Shown: in pieces, positions 7,866 through 16,442 of the stretch
How the letters are laid out: each line of letters begins with the position of its first letter
How positions within the stretch are numbered: the stretch's first letter is position 1
Assembly (NCBI RefSeq): GCF_036248255.1
Contig: NZ_CP109178.1
Span: forward strand, 6,138,001-6,202,000
DNA: 64,000 nucleotides
Source: Streptomyces sp. NBC_01717
GTDB taxonomy: Bacteria; Actinomycetota; Actinomycetes; Streptomycetales; Streptomycetaceae
Direction: 5' to 3'
Notes under the pieces: generated by a model
What the model was told of the DNA's origin: nothing
Database searches by the model: none
The model's input: only the letters and a program-made list of their open reading frames with translations
Position numbers and translations under genes: made by a program

Positions 7866-8459
7866 ATGAGCACTGCTGCCGCCCCCGTCCGTACCGGAGC
7901 GGTCCTCGCCGACCTGCTGCCCGCCGCCAGGCACCGTTACGCCGTCGACACGGCCCTGGTCGTCGGCGGCGCCGCGCTCACCGGCATCGCCGCGCAGATC
8001 GCCGTCCCGGTCCCCGGCTCCCCGGTCCCCGTCACCGGGCAGACCTTCGCCGCGCTCCTCGTCGGCACCGCGCTCGGCGCCCGCCGCGGCTTCCTCTCCC
8101 TCGCCGTGTACGCGCTCGTCGGCATGGCGGGCATGCCGTGGTTCGCCGGCGGCAGCTCCGGCGCGGGCGGCGCCTCGTTCGGTTACGTCCTCGGCATGCT
8201 CCTCGCCGCCACCGTGGTCGGCGGTCTCGCCCGCCGCGGCGGCGACCGCTCCGTGCTGCGCACCGCCGGCACCATGGTGCTCGGCTCCGCGATCATCTAC
8301 GCGGTCGGTGTCCCGTACCTGGCGCTGTCCACCGGCATGTCGGCGAGCGCCGCGATCGCGGCGGGACTGGTTCCGTTCCTGCTCGGTGACGCGCTGAAGG
8401 CGGCGCTGGCGATGGGCGCGCTGCCCGCCGCCTGGAAGCTCGTCGGCCGCCGCGGCTGA
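7866..8459 (+). CDS. bioY: biotin transporter substrate-binding subunit BioY
   Basis: This 197-residue integral membrane protein is the biotin-binding S component of an ECF-type transporter. Family features include the region PVPGSPVPVTGQTFAALLVG near residue 60, LGARRGFLSLAVYALVGMAGMP, and about six hydrophobic helices. The ATG is preceded by GGAG at a good distance. No bioM/bioN energising subunits are adjacent; solitary BioY proteins are common and either work alone or share a general ECF module encoded elsewhere. A 20-bp palindrome in the upstream region could mediate biotin control. A hairpin 40 nt past the stop serves as terminator. Confidence 0.93.
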   Translation: MSTAAAPVRTGAVLADLLPAARHRYAVDTALVVGGAALTGIAAQIAVPVPGSPVPVTGQTFAALLVGTALGARRGFLSLAVYALVGMAGMPWFAGGSSGAGGASFGYVLGMLLAATVVGGLARRGGDRSVLRTAGTMVLGSAIIYAVGVPYLALSTGMSASAAIAAGLVPFLLGDALKAALAMGALPAAWKLVGRRG

Positions 8460-8499
8460 CGGAGGCTCACGCGTCTCACGCGCTTGCGTGAACCGTTCC

Positions 8500-8548
8500 G
8501 AAGAGGCTCGCCGGGTCGCACTGCGACACCAGACCGGCGAGCCTCTTC
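8500..8548 (+). terminator. hairpin downstream of bioY
   Basis: Arms gaagaggctcgccgg (8500-8514) and ccggcgagcctcttc (8534-8548) are perfectly complementary over 15 bp, and the 19-nt loop can itself pair (gtcgc with gcgac). It lies 40 nt past the bioY stop and probably ends its transcript. The same DNA reads as the last codons of the oxidase remnant on the other strand. Confidence 0.65.
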
Positions 8549-8680
8549 CGTGTCCGCTCGTCGTGATGCTCCGGTACGGTCCCCGCCGTCCGACAAGAAG
8601 TTCGGCGGCCGGCCCACGGGCAGTGGCTGCAGGAGCCGGACAGCGTCGGGCTATTCGCGCCCGGCGGGGTACACGACGGC

Positions 8681-8725
8681 GGCCCGGACCTCGTCGGCAT
8701 CGGTGACGCCGACGAGGTCCGGGCC
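8681..8725. repeat. perfect 18-bp inverted repeat inside the oxidase remnant
   Basis: Left arm ggcccggacctcgtcggc (8681-8698) and right arm gccgacgaggtccgggcc (8708-8725) are separated by 9 nt. It has terminator geometry but no gene ends directly at it. It may be a terminator for the permease side, or a chance product of the decayed coding sequence. Confidence 0.6.
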
Positions 8726-8907
8726 GGAGCGTAGAACCTGTCTGAAAGCCGGCCAGTTCCTCCGCATGTCCGGGGGTCGCCGGGGCGGAGGGTGATCTGG
8801 GCAGGCAGCTGGTGGTTCCAGGAGAGGCTCTCCGTTCGCCCGGTGTGCGGCAGGGGAGAGCCTCCCCGGTGTACCTGACATCGACCGTCAGGTGGGGATG
8901 GGCGCGG

Positions 8908-10377
8908 TCAGGCGTCCGCGGACGCGTCCGCCGTGACCGCGGCCGCTCCGGACTTGCGCTGACGGACGTCACGTACCAGGGAGATCGCCACCACGATCGC
9001 CGCGACGAGCAGCGAGAGCAGCACCTGCTCACGGCCGCTGTCGTCGGTCAGCATGTAGACCAGCACGAACGAGATCATGGCGATGGTCGCCCAGGTCAGG
9101 TACGGGAAGAGCCACATCCGCACGACCAGCTTCTCCGGCGACTCGCGCAGGATGATGCCGCGCATCCGCAGCTGGGTGAAGCAGATGACCAGCCAGACGA
9201 ACAGGGCGACGGCACCGGAGGAGTTCAGCAGGAACTGGAAGACGGTGTCCGGCCACTGGTAGTTGAAGAACACGGCGACGAAGCCGAAGACGACGGAGGA
9301 CAGGATGGCCGCCCGCGGCACGCCCCGCTTGTTCGTCCGGGCGAACGCCTTCGGCGCGTCGCCGCGCTCACCGAGCGAGAACGCCATCCGCGAGGCCGTG
9401 TAGAGGCCGGAGTTGAGGCAGGACAGCACGGCCGTCAGCACGATGACGTCCATCACCTGTCCGGCGTGCGGAATGCCGATCGAGTTCAGGGCGGCGACAT
9501 AGCTGCCGTCCTTGAGGATCGACGCGTCGTTCCACGGCAGCAGCGTCAGCACGATGAAGATCGAGCCCAGGTAGAAGACGGCGATCCGCCAGATCACGCT
9601 GTTGGTGGCCTTCTGGACGGCGCGCTGCGGGTTCTCCGACTCGCCGGCCGCCAGCGTCACGATCTCGCTGCCCATGAACGAGAAGACGACCATGAGCACA
9701 CCGGTGAGGATGGCACCCGGCCCGTGGGGGAAGAAGCCGCCACTGTCGGTGAGATGCGCGAGCCCCGACCCCGGGTTGTCCGAACCGGGCAGCAGCCCGA
9801 AGACGGCGAGCAACCCGACGACCACGAACGCGGCGATCGCCACGACCTTGATTCCGGCGAACCAGAACTCGAACTCTCCGTACGAACTGACCGAGACCAG
9901 GTTCGTCGCGGTGAGCACCACCATGACGATCAGCGCCCATGCCCACTGCGGGACGCCCGGCACCCAGCCCTCCAGGATCTTGGCACCCGCCGTGGCTTCG
10001 ACGGCGAGCACCACGACCCAGAAGAACCAGTACAGCCAGCCGATCGAGAAGCCGGCCCAGCGGCCGAGGGCGCGGTCGGCGTAGGCGGAGAAGGAGCCCG
10101 AGCTGGGCCGGGCCGCGGCCATCTCGCCGAGCATCCGCATCACGAAGACGACCATGAGGCCGACCAGCGCGTACGAGAGCAGAATGGCGGGTCCCGCGGC
10201 GGCGATACCGGCACCGGAACCCACGAAGAGGCCCGCGCCGATCACTCCGCCGATGGCGATCATCGAGAGGTGACGGTTCTTGAGACCGGCCTGGAGCCCG
10301 TCCGCGGAGCCCGGCTTGTCCGCCCGGCCCGGCTCGCCGGGCTGGTGGCCCGGCCCTGCCAGAGTCGTTTGCGTCAT
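8908..10377 (-). CDS. APC-superfamily amino acid permease (third paralogue)
   Basis: This 489-residue AAT-family permease carries the motif LKNRHLSMIAIGGVIGAGLF and about twelve hydrophobic helices. YGEFEFWFAGIKV replaces the FGEFEFWF block of its two neighbours, so it is the most diverged of the three. I chose ATG 10377 because AAGGA precedes it by 8 nt; an in-frame ATG at 10404 lacks a Shine-Dalgarno sequence. Uptake of an amino acid by proton symport is the expected role, and the substrate is unknown. The 250 nt upstream, shared with divergent rpiB, contain two GCTCCGCAC direct repeats near 10550 and no gene. Confidence 0.9.
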   Translation of the reverse strand: MTQTTLAGPGHQPGEPGRADKPGSADGLQAGLKNRHLSMIAIGGVIGAGLFVGSGAGIAAAGPAILLSYALVGLMVVFVMRMLGEMAAARPSSGSFSAYADRALGRWAGFSIGWLYWFFWVVVLAVEATAGAKILEGWVPGVPQWAWALIVMVVLTATNLVSVSSYGEFEFWFAGIKVVAIAAFVVVGLLAVFGLLPGSDNPGSGLAHLTDSGGFFPHGPGAILTGVLMVVFSFMGSEIVTLAAGESENPQRAVQKATNSVIWRIAVFYLGSIFIVLTLLPWNDASILKDGSYVAALNSIGIPHAGQVMDVIVLTAVLSCLNSGLYTASRMAFSLGERGDAPKAFARTNKRGVPRAAILSSVVFGFVAVFFNYQWPDTVFQFLLNSSGAVALFVWLVICFTQLRMRGIILRESPEKLVVRMWLFPYLTWATIAMISFVLVYMLTDDSGREQVLLSLLVAAIVVAISLVRDVRQRKSGAAAVTADASADA

Positions 10378-10627
10378 GGATCGAATCCTTACGTTCTGGA
10401 TCACTCGGTTCCGTGGCTGTGCCGCTGCACGGTGGTGGGCGGCGAGTCTCAGGCATTGAAGCCGCAGAACCCCGGAATCGGAACCCCCTCTTCCGGATCA
10501 TTGTCCGGATCGTTGCCGGTGTGGGTTTGCGCACACACGCTCCGCACAAAGGCTCCGCACGGGGTAGGCCCGGAGGGTCCCGACCCCGATGACGGCTACC
10601 CCGTGATCCGCATGCCACACTCGACCC

Positions 10628-11116
10628 ATGCGCGTGTACCTCGGCTCAGACCATGCCGGTTTCGAACTCAAGAACCACCTCGTCGAGTGGCTCACGGCCC
10701 AGGGCCACGAAGCCGTCGACTGTGGCCCCCACATCTATGACGCCCAGGACGACTACCCGCCGTTCTGCCTGCGCGCCGCCGAGAGGACGGTCGCGGACGC
10801 GGGCAGCCTCGGCATCGTGATCGGTGGCTCCGGCAACGGCGAGCAGATGGCCGCCAACAAGGTGAAGGGCGTACGTGCCGCACTCGCCTGGAGCGAGCAG
10901 ACCGCCGCTCTCGGCCGCGAGCACAACGACGCCAACGTGGTGGCCATCGGTGGCCGCATGCACACGGTGGAGGAGTCGACGAAGTTCGTCGAGATCTTCC
11001 TCGCCACGCCGTACTCGGGCGAGGAGCGTCACACCCGCCGCATCGCGATGCTGACTGCGTACGAGACGACGGGCGAGCTTCCCCCGATCCCGGCCCACCA
11101 CCCGCAGCAGGGCTGA
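10628..11116 (+). CDS. rpiB: ribose-5-phosphate isomerase B
   Basis: This 162-residue enzyme of the RpiB/LacAB family interconverts ribose 5-phosphate and ribulose 5-phosphate in the pentose phosphate pathway. The N-terminal VYLGSDHAGFELKNHL, the DCGP segment, GIVIGGSGNGEQMAANKVKG in the phosphate-binding loop, and LGREHNDANVVAIGGRM are all diagnostic. Actinobacterial enzymes use a glutamate base rather than the E. coli Cys; the segment GGSGNGEQMAANK fits that type. The start ATG 10628 gives the full family N-terminus. It is followed after 81 nt by a DNA glycosylase gene on the same strand. Confidence 0.94.
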   Translation: MRVYLGSDHAGFELKNHLVEWLTAQGHEAVDCGPHIYDAQDDYPPFCLRAAERTVADAGSLGIVIGGSGNGEQMAANKVKGVRAALAWSEQTAALGREHNDANVVAIGGRMHTVEESTKFVEIFLATPYSGEERHTRRIAMLTAYETTGELPPIPAHHPQQG

Positions 11117-11197
11117 TCGCCCTACCCCCCGTGCCGCCGGCCCGCCCGGCGGCACAGCCATTTCCCGTATCCCACGTCACTCAGGAGAGCTGCCGCC

Positions 11198-12007
11198 GTG
11201 CCCGAGGGACACACCATCCATCGCCTGGCCGCGGACCATCGCGACCGGTTCGTGGGCGGGCCGGTGCGGGTCAGCAGCCCGCAGGGCAGGTTCTCGGACA
11301 GCGCGGCGCTCCTCGACGGCCGTGGGTTCACCGGCGTCGACGCGCACGGCAAGCACCTGTTCCTCGGCTTCGAGGACGCCGGATGGATCCACATCCACCT
11401 CGGCCTGTTCGGCAAACTCCACTTCGGTACGACACCGGTTCCGCCGCCCACGGACACCGTCCGTCTGCGCCTGGCCAACGACGACCACCACGCGGACCTG
11501 CGCGGCCCGACCACCTGCGCCCTCATCACGGAACCCGAGAAGCGCGCGATACACGACCGGCTGGGCCCGGACCCACTGCGTACCGACGAGGACGGCGAAC
11601 GCGCCTGGTGGCGGATCTCGCGCAGCCGCATCACGGTGGCGGCGCTGCTGATGGACCAGAAGGTCATCGCGGGCGTCGGCAACGTGTACCGGGCGGAGGT
11701 CCTGTTCCGGCACGGCATCGACCCGTACCGCCAGGGCAAGGACCTCACCCGTGCGGAGTGGGACGCGATCTGGGCGGACCTGGTGACACTGATGCGCGCG
11801 GGTGTACGGAACAACCGCATCGACACGGTGCGTCCGGAGCACATGCCGGAGGCGATGGGGCGGGCGCCGCGGGTGGACGACCACGGGGGCGAGGTGTACG
11901 TGTACCGGCGGGCTCGGCAGGGGTGTCACATCTGCGGCACGGAGATCCGTGCGGCGGACCTGGCGGCCCGCAACCTCTTCTGGTGCCCGACCTGCCAGCG
12001 CGCCTAA
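11198..12007 (+). CDS. Fpg/Nei-family DNA glycosylase (endonuclease VIII-like)
   Basis: This 269-residue base-excision repair enzyme starts at GTG 11198, preceded by AGGAG at a good distance. After initiator removal, Pro2 and Glu3 (sequence PEGHTIHRLA) form the catalytic N-terminus of the Fpg/Nei family; PEGHTIHR is the Nei style. The helix-two-turn-helix region is QKVIAGVGNVYRAEVLFRHG, and the zinc finger is CHIC-x16-CPTC near the end. It removes oxidised bases, likely pyrimidines, and cuts the abasic site. It follows rpiB on the same strand and ends convergently with an Eis-like gene. Confidence 0.93.
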   Translation: MPEGHTIHRLAADHRDRFVGGPVRVSSPQGRFSDSAALLDGRGFTGVDAHGKHLFLGFEDAGWIHIHLGLFGKLHFGTTPVPPPTDTVRLRLANDDHHADLRGPTTCALITEPEKRAIHDRLGPDPLRTDEDGERAWWRISRSRITVAALLMDQKVIAGVGNVYRAEVLFRHGIDPYRQGKDLTRAEWDAIWADLVTLMRAGVRNNRIDTVRPEHMPEAMGRAPRVDDHGGEVYVYRRARQGCHICGTEIRAADLAARNLFWCPTCQRA

Positions 12008-12151
12008 GAGTTGTCCTCACGCCGGGCGCGCTTGATCCTGCGCCCCGGCGCGCCTTCCGCACCGCCCCGCGAACGTCCTCGATCGCCGGGTGGGCCCGAT
12101 TTCCCCGCCCGCACGCGCTCTTGGAGGCCGCGTGTCCTCTCCGAGCCCAAA

Positions 12152-12167
12152 ACGCCCGGCCGGGCGT
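12152..12167. other. 16-bp perfect palindrome between convergent genes
   Basis: The sequence acgcccggccgggcgt is a perfect palindrome in the 181-nt gap between the convergent glycosylase and Eis-like genes. It could act as a weak bidirectional terminator. Confidence 0.35.
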
Positions 12168-12188
12168 CCCCGGCAATGTCACTCCCGG

Positions 12189-13424
12189 CTAGAACCCTCG
12201 CGGAAGCCAAGGCTCCACCAACTCCGAGAACCCCGAGGCCGCCTCCGCCACCGCACCCGGCCGCAGCTCCTGTACCCGCCCGGCCCGCGCCAGTGAGACC
12301 AGCGATTCGCCGCCCAGGTACACCGACCCCAGCTCCCGTACGGAAAGCGCCAGATCCGCCGGATCATCCGTCCGTTTGCACGACGCGCCCCCCTTCGTGT
12401 CGGCCGTGAGCCGCCAACGCCCCGCGTTCCACGGGCAGAACGCGTCCTCGACCTCGAACACCACGTCCACCGCCGCCCGGTACGCCCGCGCCTCCAGCGC
12501 CGCGCCCAGCTCCACCAGCCGTACGTACAGCGAGTCGCGCAGCTTGATGTTGCACCGGCGCACGTCCGAGACGAGATGCAGGACCGCATCGTCGACCGGC
12601 CGGTTCCGCGCCTCGACCGTCGACGTCAGGTCGATCTCGAAGAGGAACCGCCACAGCGCCGCGTACGCCGCCGGGTCCAGCGCCGACAGGTCGTCCACGG
12701 CGATCCGGCCCTTGGGGCCCGCCGCGTCCCAGGCCGGCTTGATGCGGAACGTCGAGTACCCGACGACCTCGCCCGCACGCTCCGCCAGCAGGCACTGCAG
12801 CGGCGACGCCCCCTGCCGGGCGCTCGCCGGGTCGATCAGCGCCCTCCGCTCCCAGCCGGGACCGTGCGCCGGCGTCCCCGGCCGCCCCGCCACCAGCTGC
12901 TCGTACACGCCCTCGCACGCGGCGGTCGCCTCGTCCGGCTTGGCGTACCGCAGGCGGACCTCGTCCGTGCCGTCCGGCACCGCCAGCCGCACCCGGTCCG
13001 TGTCGATCTCCAGGGACATCTGCCTCGTGGCCGCTCCGTACCCGAACCGGCCGTAGATCGCGGGTTCCGAGGCCGTCAGCACGGCGAGGGGTTCACCCAG
13101 CGCCCGTACGTCGTCGAGCTGACGCCGCATCATCGAGGTCAGCAGTCCGCGCCTGCGGTGCGTGGCCGCGACACCGACCATCGTCACACCGGCCGCGGGC
13201 ACCAGGACGCCGCCGGGCACGGCCAGCCGGAAGCTGAAGGCCCCCGCCGTGCCGACCACGTCCGGGCCGTCCCAGATGCCGATCGACCGCTCGTGCTCGG
13301 TCAGCGCCTCCCAGAGCTCGCGCTCCTCCGGAGAGTCGGTGACGACGCCGCCGAACGCGAGCTCCAGGCTCCGGAACCATTCGTTCCATTCGGACGGACG
13401 CAACACCCGCAGCTCAGTAGTCAT
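12189..13424 (-). CDS. Eis-like GNAT N-acetyltransferase
   Basis: This 411-residue protein has the length and layout of the Eis family, with two GNAT folds and a sterol-carrier-like C-terminal domain. The acetyl-CoA site is seen in GVTMVGVAATHRRRGLLTSMMRRQLDDV around residues 80-105, and ASEPAIYGRFGYGAATR is the typical Eis catalytic-domain motif. The C-terminal part contains DDLSALDPAAYAALWRFLFE and VEDAFCPWNAGRWRL. Eis proteins acetylate amines on aminoglycosides, peptides or polyamines; the substrate of this homologue is unknown. It is monocistronic, convergent with the DNA glycosylase gene and divergent from the phosphatase gene. Confidence 0.9.
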   Translation of the reverse strand: MTTELRVLRPSEWNEWFRSLELAFGGVVTDSPEERELWEALTEHERSIGIWDGPDVVGTAGAFSFRLAVPGGVLVPAAGVTMVGVAATHRRRGLLTSMMRRQLDDVRALGEPLAVLTASEPAIYGRFGYGAATRQMSLEIDTDRVRLAVPDGTDEVRLRYAKPDEATAACEGVYEQLVAGRPGTPAHGPGWERRALIDPASARQGASPLQCLLAERAGEVVGYSTFRIKPAWDAAGPKGRIAVDDLSALDPAAYAALWRFLFEIDLTSTVEARNRPVDDAVLHLVSDVRRCNIKLRDSLYVRLVELGAALEARAYRAAVDVVFEVEDAFCPWNAGRWRLTADTKGGASCKRTDDPADLALSVRELGSVYLGGESLVSLARAGRVQELRPGAVAEAASGFSELVEPWLPRGF

Positions 13425-13529
13425 ATGCCATGCCTACCAGGGGTACGGCAGACGGGCGACCCATTTTCGAACGCATTGTCACAGGGGTCCCCCTGCACCC
13501 GAGGCGCTCGTGTGGATAAGGTCCCCGCA

Positions 13530-14675
13530 ATGGCCCGTCGCGCAGGAGCAGACTCGTACCCGGCCCGATTGCAGAAATCGGCGCACCGGGCGCGCATAGC
13601 GCTGCGCAAATCCGGCGTCGACTACTTCCGCGGTGACGGCTCCGACTGGATCGCCCTGGCAGGCCTGCTGTTGACCGTCCCGGCCATCACCTGCGGCACA
13701 CTGCTGAACGCGGTGTGGTGCGCACCGGCCGCGCTCGTCCTGCCGATCGTCGCGGGCGGTCTGCTGCTGCGACCGGCCAGCCTGCTCGGGCTGTACGCGA
13801 CCGCCGCCGCAGCCCTGATCGTGGAGTCGATCGCGCTCGGCCCGTACTCGGAAGGGCCGGCCCGGGTGACCCCGGGCACCGTCCTGGTGGTCGCGGCCTG
13901 CGGCTTCTTCGGACTGATCCTCGCCCAGTTCCGGGCCAGGGTCGGTGTGCCGTGGCGGCGCGGCGGCACCATGCTCTTCGACCTGCGCGAACGCATCCGG
14001 GTGCAGAGCGCCCTGCCGCGGCTGCCGGAGGGCTGGCACCGCGAGATGGCGCTGCGCCCGGCGGGCGGCCAGTCGTTCTCCGGTGACTTCGTCGTCGCGG
14101 CCCGCACCAACGGCGGCCGCACCCTGGAGGCGGTGCTCACCGATGTCTCCGGCAAGGGCATGGACGCGGGGTCCCGCGCCCTGCTGCTGTCCGGCGCGTT
14201 CGGCGGCCTGCTCGGCTCGCTCCCCCCGCACGGCTTCCTGCCCGCGGCCAACGCCTATCTGCTGCGTCAGGACTGGGACGAGGGCTTCGCCACCTCCATC
14301 CATCTGGTGCTGGACCTGGACTCGGGCGATTACGAGCTCCTCTCCGCGGGCCACCCACCGGCCCTGCAACTGCACGCGGGCAGCGGCCAGTGGGAGGAGA
14401 AAGCGGCGGAGGGCCCGCTGCTCGGGGTGTACGACGGGGCACAGTTCGACGCGGTGAAGGGCTCACTGGCCCCCGGCGATGTGCTGATGCTCTTCACGGA
14501 CGGTCTGGTGGAGGCGTCCGACCGGGACATCGCGGAGGGCATCGACCGGCTGACCGGCGAGGCCGACCGCTATGTCGCCACCGGCTTCGACGGCGCGGCC
14601 TGGCATCTGATCGAGGCGTGCGCGAAGGACGTCAACGACGACCGGGCGCTGCTGCTTCTGTGCCGCCGGCCCTGA
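13530..14675 (+). CDS. membrane-anchored SpoIIE-type PP2C phosphatase
   Basis: This 381-residue protein has three or four hydrophobic segments (roughly residues 30-130: WIALAGLLLTVPAITCGTLL, then APAALVLPIVAGGLLLRPAS and later) and a C-terminal SpoIIE/PP2C domain. Metal-binding acidic motifs are SGDFVVAARTNGG, VLTDVSGKGMDAG and LFTDGLVEA. Such enzymes dephosphorylate anti-anti-sigma factors in partner-switching systems. No sensory PAS or GAF domain is present; sensing must involve the membrane part. ATG 13530 is preceded by AAGG at 8 nt; GTG 13512 is an in-frame alternative. No anti-sigma or STAS gene is adjacent. Confidence 0.88.
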   Translation: MARRAGADSYPARLQKSAHRARIALRKSGVDYFRGDGSDWIALAGLLLTVPAITCGTLLNAVWCAPAALVLPIVAGGLLLRPASLLGLYATAAAALIVESIALGPYSEGPARVTPGTVLVVAACGFFGLILAQFRARVGVPWRRGGTMLFDLRERIRVQSALPRLPEGWHREMALRPAGGQSFSGDFVVAARTNGGRTLEAVLTDVSGKGMDAGSRALLLSGAFGGLLGSLPPHGFLPAANAYLLRQDWDEGFATSIHLVLDLDSGDYELLSAGHPPALQLHAGSGQWEEKAAEGPLLGVYDGAQFDAVKGSLAPGDVLMLFTDGLVEASDRDIAEGIDRLTGEADRYVATGFDGAAWHLIEACAKDVNDDRALLLLCRRP

Positions 14676-14690
14676 ACCGTACGGAACCAG

Positions 14691-14713
14691 GGCCGGGCAA
14701 TCGGCGCCCGGCC
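14691..14713 (+). terminator. short hairpin after the phosphatase gene
   Basis: Arms ggccgggc (14691-14698) and gcccggcc (14706-14713) flank a 7-nt loop 15 nt beyond the stop. It is short, so termination may be partial. Confidence 0.45.
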
Positions 14714-14764
14714 GTCATGACGATGCCCGTCCACGCGGCCCTGCGCCGGACGACCGCCCGCCCG

Positions 14765-14770
14765 TAGAGT
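14765..14770 (+). promoter_or_regulatory. -10 box placed for leaderless transcription
   Basis: TAGAGT ends 6 nt before the ATG of the HD protein. A housekeeping-sigma -10 at that spacing would start the RNA at or next to the start codon. No good -35 is seen. Confidence 0.45.
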
Positions 14771-14776
14771 CGTCCC

Positions 14777-15283
14777 ATGCCCACGCCACGCGCACCCCTG
14801 CCCCTGACGGAAGTCGAGGCGATCGCCCGCAACGCGCACGCCGGCCAGCGGGACAAGGCGGGACGCCCGTACGCCGAACACCTCGCCGCCGTCGCGGACG
14901 GTGTGCGTGCCAGGGGCGGCAGCGACGACCAGATCGCCGCCGCCTGGCTGCACGACGCGGTCGAGGACGACGCGCTGTCCGCCGAGTGGCTGGCGGCCGC
15001 CGCGCTGCCGCAGCAGGTCAAGGACATGGTCCTCGCCGTCACCAAACGGGACGGCGAGGGTGTGGCGGCGTACACCCGGCGCATCCTCGCCACCCCGGGC
15101 GCCTTGTTGATCAAGGAATCCGACCTTGCCCACAACGCCGACCCGACCCGCCTCGCGGTCCTGGACCCGGCGACGCGTACCCGACTGACCGCGAAATATG
15201 CGCAGGTACGCGCGCTGCTCGGACTCAGCGCCGCCGAATCGCCCACCGAACAGCCGGATCCGGCCAACACCACGGAGGGCTGA
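14777..15283 (+). CDS. HD-domain phosphohydrolase (small ppGpp-hydrolase-like)
   Basis: This 168-residue protein is a stand-alone HD domain. The metal-binding residues appear in order: His in NAHAGQRDKAGRPYAEH, the HD pair in AAWLHDAVEDD, and the Asp in IKESDLAHNAD. The pattern and size match small alarmone hydrolases and related HD proteins, so hydrolysis of ppGpp or another nucleotide is possible but not proven. No synthetase, TGS or ACT domain is present. It appears leaderless, with a TAGAGT box 6 nt before the ATG and no Shine-Dalgarno sequence. Its end lies 4 nt from the convergent acyltransferase gene. Confidence 0.83.
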   Translation: MPTPRAPLPLTEVEAIARNAHAGQRDKAGRPYAEHLAAVADGVRARGGSDDQIAAAWLHDAVEDDALSAEWLAAAALPQQVKDMVLAVTKRDGEGVAAYTRRILATPGALLIKESDLAHNADPTRLAVLDPATRTRLTAKYAQVRALLGLSAAESPTEQPDPANTTEG

Positions 15284-15287
15284 TCCA

Positions 15288-16442
15288 CTAGAGCCTGGCG
15301 GCGTCCCGCCGGAACGCCCAGTCCATGTCCGGCTCGGTCACGAAACGCAGCACCCGTCGTACCGGCGGCGTGCACAGCAGCGTCACCGCGCCGGCCGCGA
15401 CCAGCGAGACGACGATCAGCCCGCCCGGCGAGGCCAGCCACTCGTACCGGTCGAACAGCCCGACGTAGCCGGCCCCCTTGACCAGGAAACCGTGCAGCAG
15501 ATAGCCGCAGATCGTCCCGGCGCCCAGCACGGTGAACCACATGTGGCGACGCGGCACCCATGCCAGGAACCCGATGGTGAGCAGCAGTGCGCAGCCGAAC
15601 ATCAGCAGCGTCATCACCGCACCCGACCACCACGGGGCGCCCATCTCCGGGGCGCTGTTGCTGCGGTAGAACCAGCCCAGCTGCATCCGCGGCGCCGCCC
15701 AGTACGCGAAGAGGGCGGCCCCGGCGAACAGCGGCAGCGCCAGCAGCCGCACCTCACGCCGACGCATCAACTGGAAATGTTCAGGCTTCAGTTGGAGTCC
15801 GAGCACGAAGAACGGCAGGAACTGCAGCACCCGCTGGAGATCGAGATCGTCGCCGATCGTGGGGGAGAACGACGCGAGCACGGCAATGACGAGCGCGACC
15901 GGCAGCGGGTGGCGCAGTGCCTGCCAGACGGGCGTGGTGAGCCGCCAGATGAACAGCGCGGCCAGGAACCAGGTGAGGAACCAGGGGTCGATCAGGCTGA
16001 TCGGATGGTCCGGCGAGTCGTCCGCGTACCGCTTGAAGAGCGAGTACGCCGTCTCGAAGACCACATAGGGCACGGCGACGCCGGTGACCAGGCGTTTCAT
16101 CTTCTTGGCGCTCATGTCGAACGAGCGTGAGAAGTAGCCGGAGATGATGATGAAGGCCGGCATGTGGAACGTGTACGCGACCATGTACAGCGCGCGGGCG
16201 GTCCGGCTCCCGTCCATCACCGGTACCCACGCGTGCGCCACGGCGACCAGCACGATCGCCAGATATTTGGCGTTGTCGAAGTAGGCGTCACGCCGCTTCG
16301 TCGGCGCGGCCGTCGAAGGCTGGTTCACCACCGGTTCGGGGCGCGTCGCGGTGATGGTCGTGCCGCCCTGGCGTCTGGGCTCCGACTCCCGGGTCGCTGG
16401 GGGGAGCGGGGCCCTCTGAAATGTGTTCGGAGCGTGGAACAT
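15288..16442 (-). CDS. acyltransferase-3 family membrane protein
   Basis: This 384-residue integral membrane protein has about ten hydrophobic helices following a 50-residue cytoplasmic tail. The family block is RRDAYFDNAKYLAIVLVAVAHAW at residues 50-72, with the essential His in AHAW, then FHMPAFIIISGYFSRSF. Acyltransferase-3 proteins move acetyl or other acyl groups across or onto surface glycans, lipids or antibiotics. The target here is unknown; a role in modifying a cell-surface glycan fits the wall-rich theme of the window but is inference. ATG 16442 has AAGGTG 5 nt upstream on the message. The leader region is long, about 480 nt, and includes a possible seven-residue ORF. Confidence 0.88.
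   Translation of the reverse strand: MFHAPNTFQRAPLPPATRESEPRRQGGTTITATRPEPVVNQPSTAAPTKRRDAYFDNAKYLAIVLVAVAHAWVPVMDGSRTARALYMVAYTFHMPAFIIISGYFSRSFDMSAKKMKRLVTGVAVPYVVFETAYSLFKRYADDSPDHPISLIDPWFLTWFLAALFIWRLTTPVWQALRHPLPVALVIAVLASFSPTIGDDLDLQRVLQFLPFFVLGLQLKPEHFQLMRRREVRLLALPLFAGAALFAYWAAPRMQLGWFYRSNSAPEMGAPWWSGAVMTLLMFGCALLLTIGFLAWVPRRHMWFTVLGAGTICGYLLHGFLVKGAGYVGLFDRYEWLASPGGLIVVSLVAAGAVTLLCTPPVRRVLRFVTEPDMDWAFRRDAARL

Larger units (their letters stand above)
8476..8881 (-). pseudogene. remnant of a FAD-linked (BBE-type) oxidoreductase
   Basis: Reading the minus strand from about 8881, the frame gives FRQVLRSGPDLVGVTDADEV then RAAVVYPAGRE, which resembles the start of a FAD-binding PCMH domain (the usual pattern is RPalvvrvtdaaDVraAVafAre). 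A TAG follows at about 8651. The same frame continues with LLQPLPVGRPPNFLSDGGDR, like the NFL segment near the C-terminus of berberine-bridge-type oxidases. A shift of frame then gives HDERTRKRLAGLVSQCDPAS and LFGTVHASA, like the family ending (LaalKarYDPdNlFr). The middle 300 or more residues are missing. I read this as a gene lost by internal deletion, a stop and a frameshift. The similarity is judged by eye, hence moderate confidence. Confidence 0.5.
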
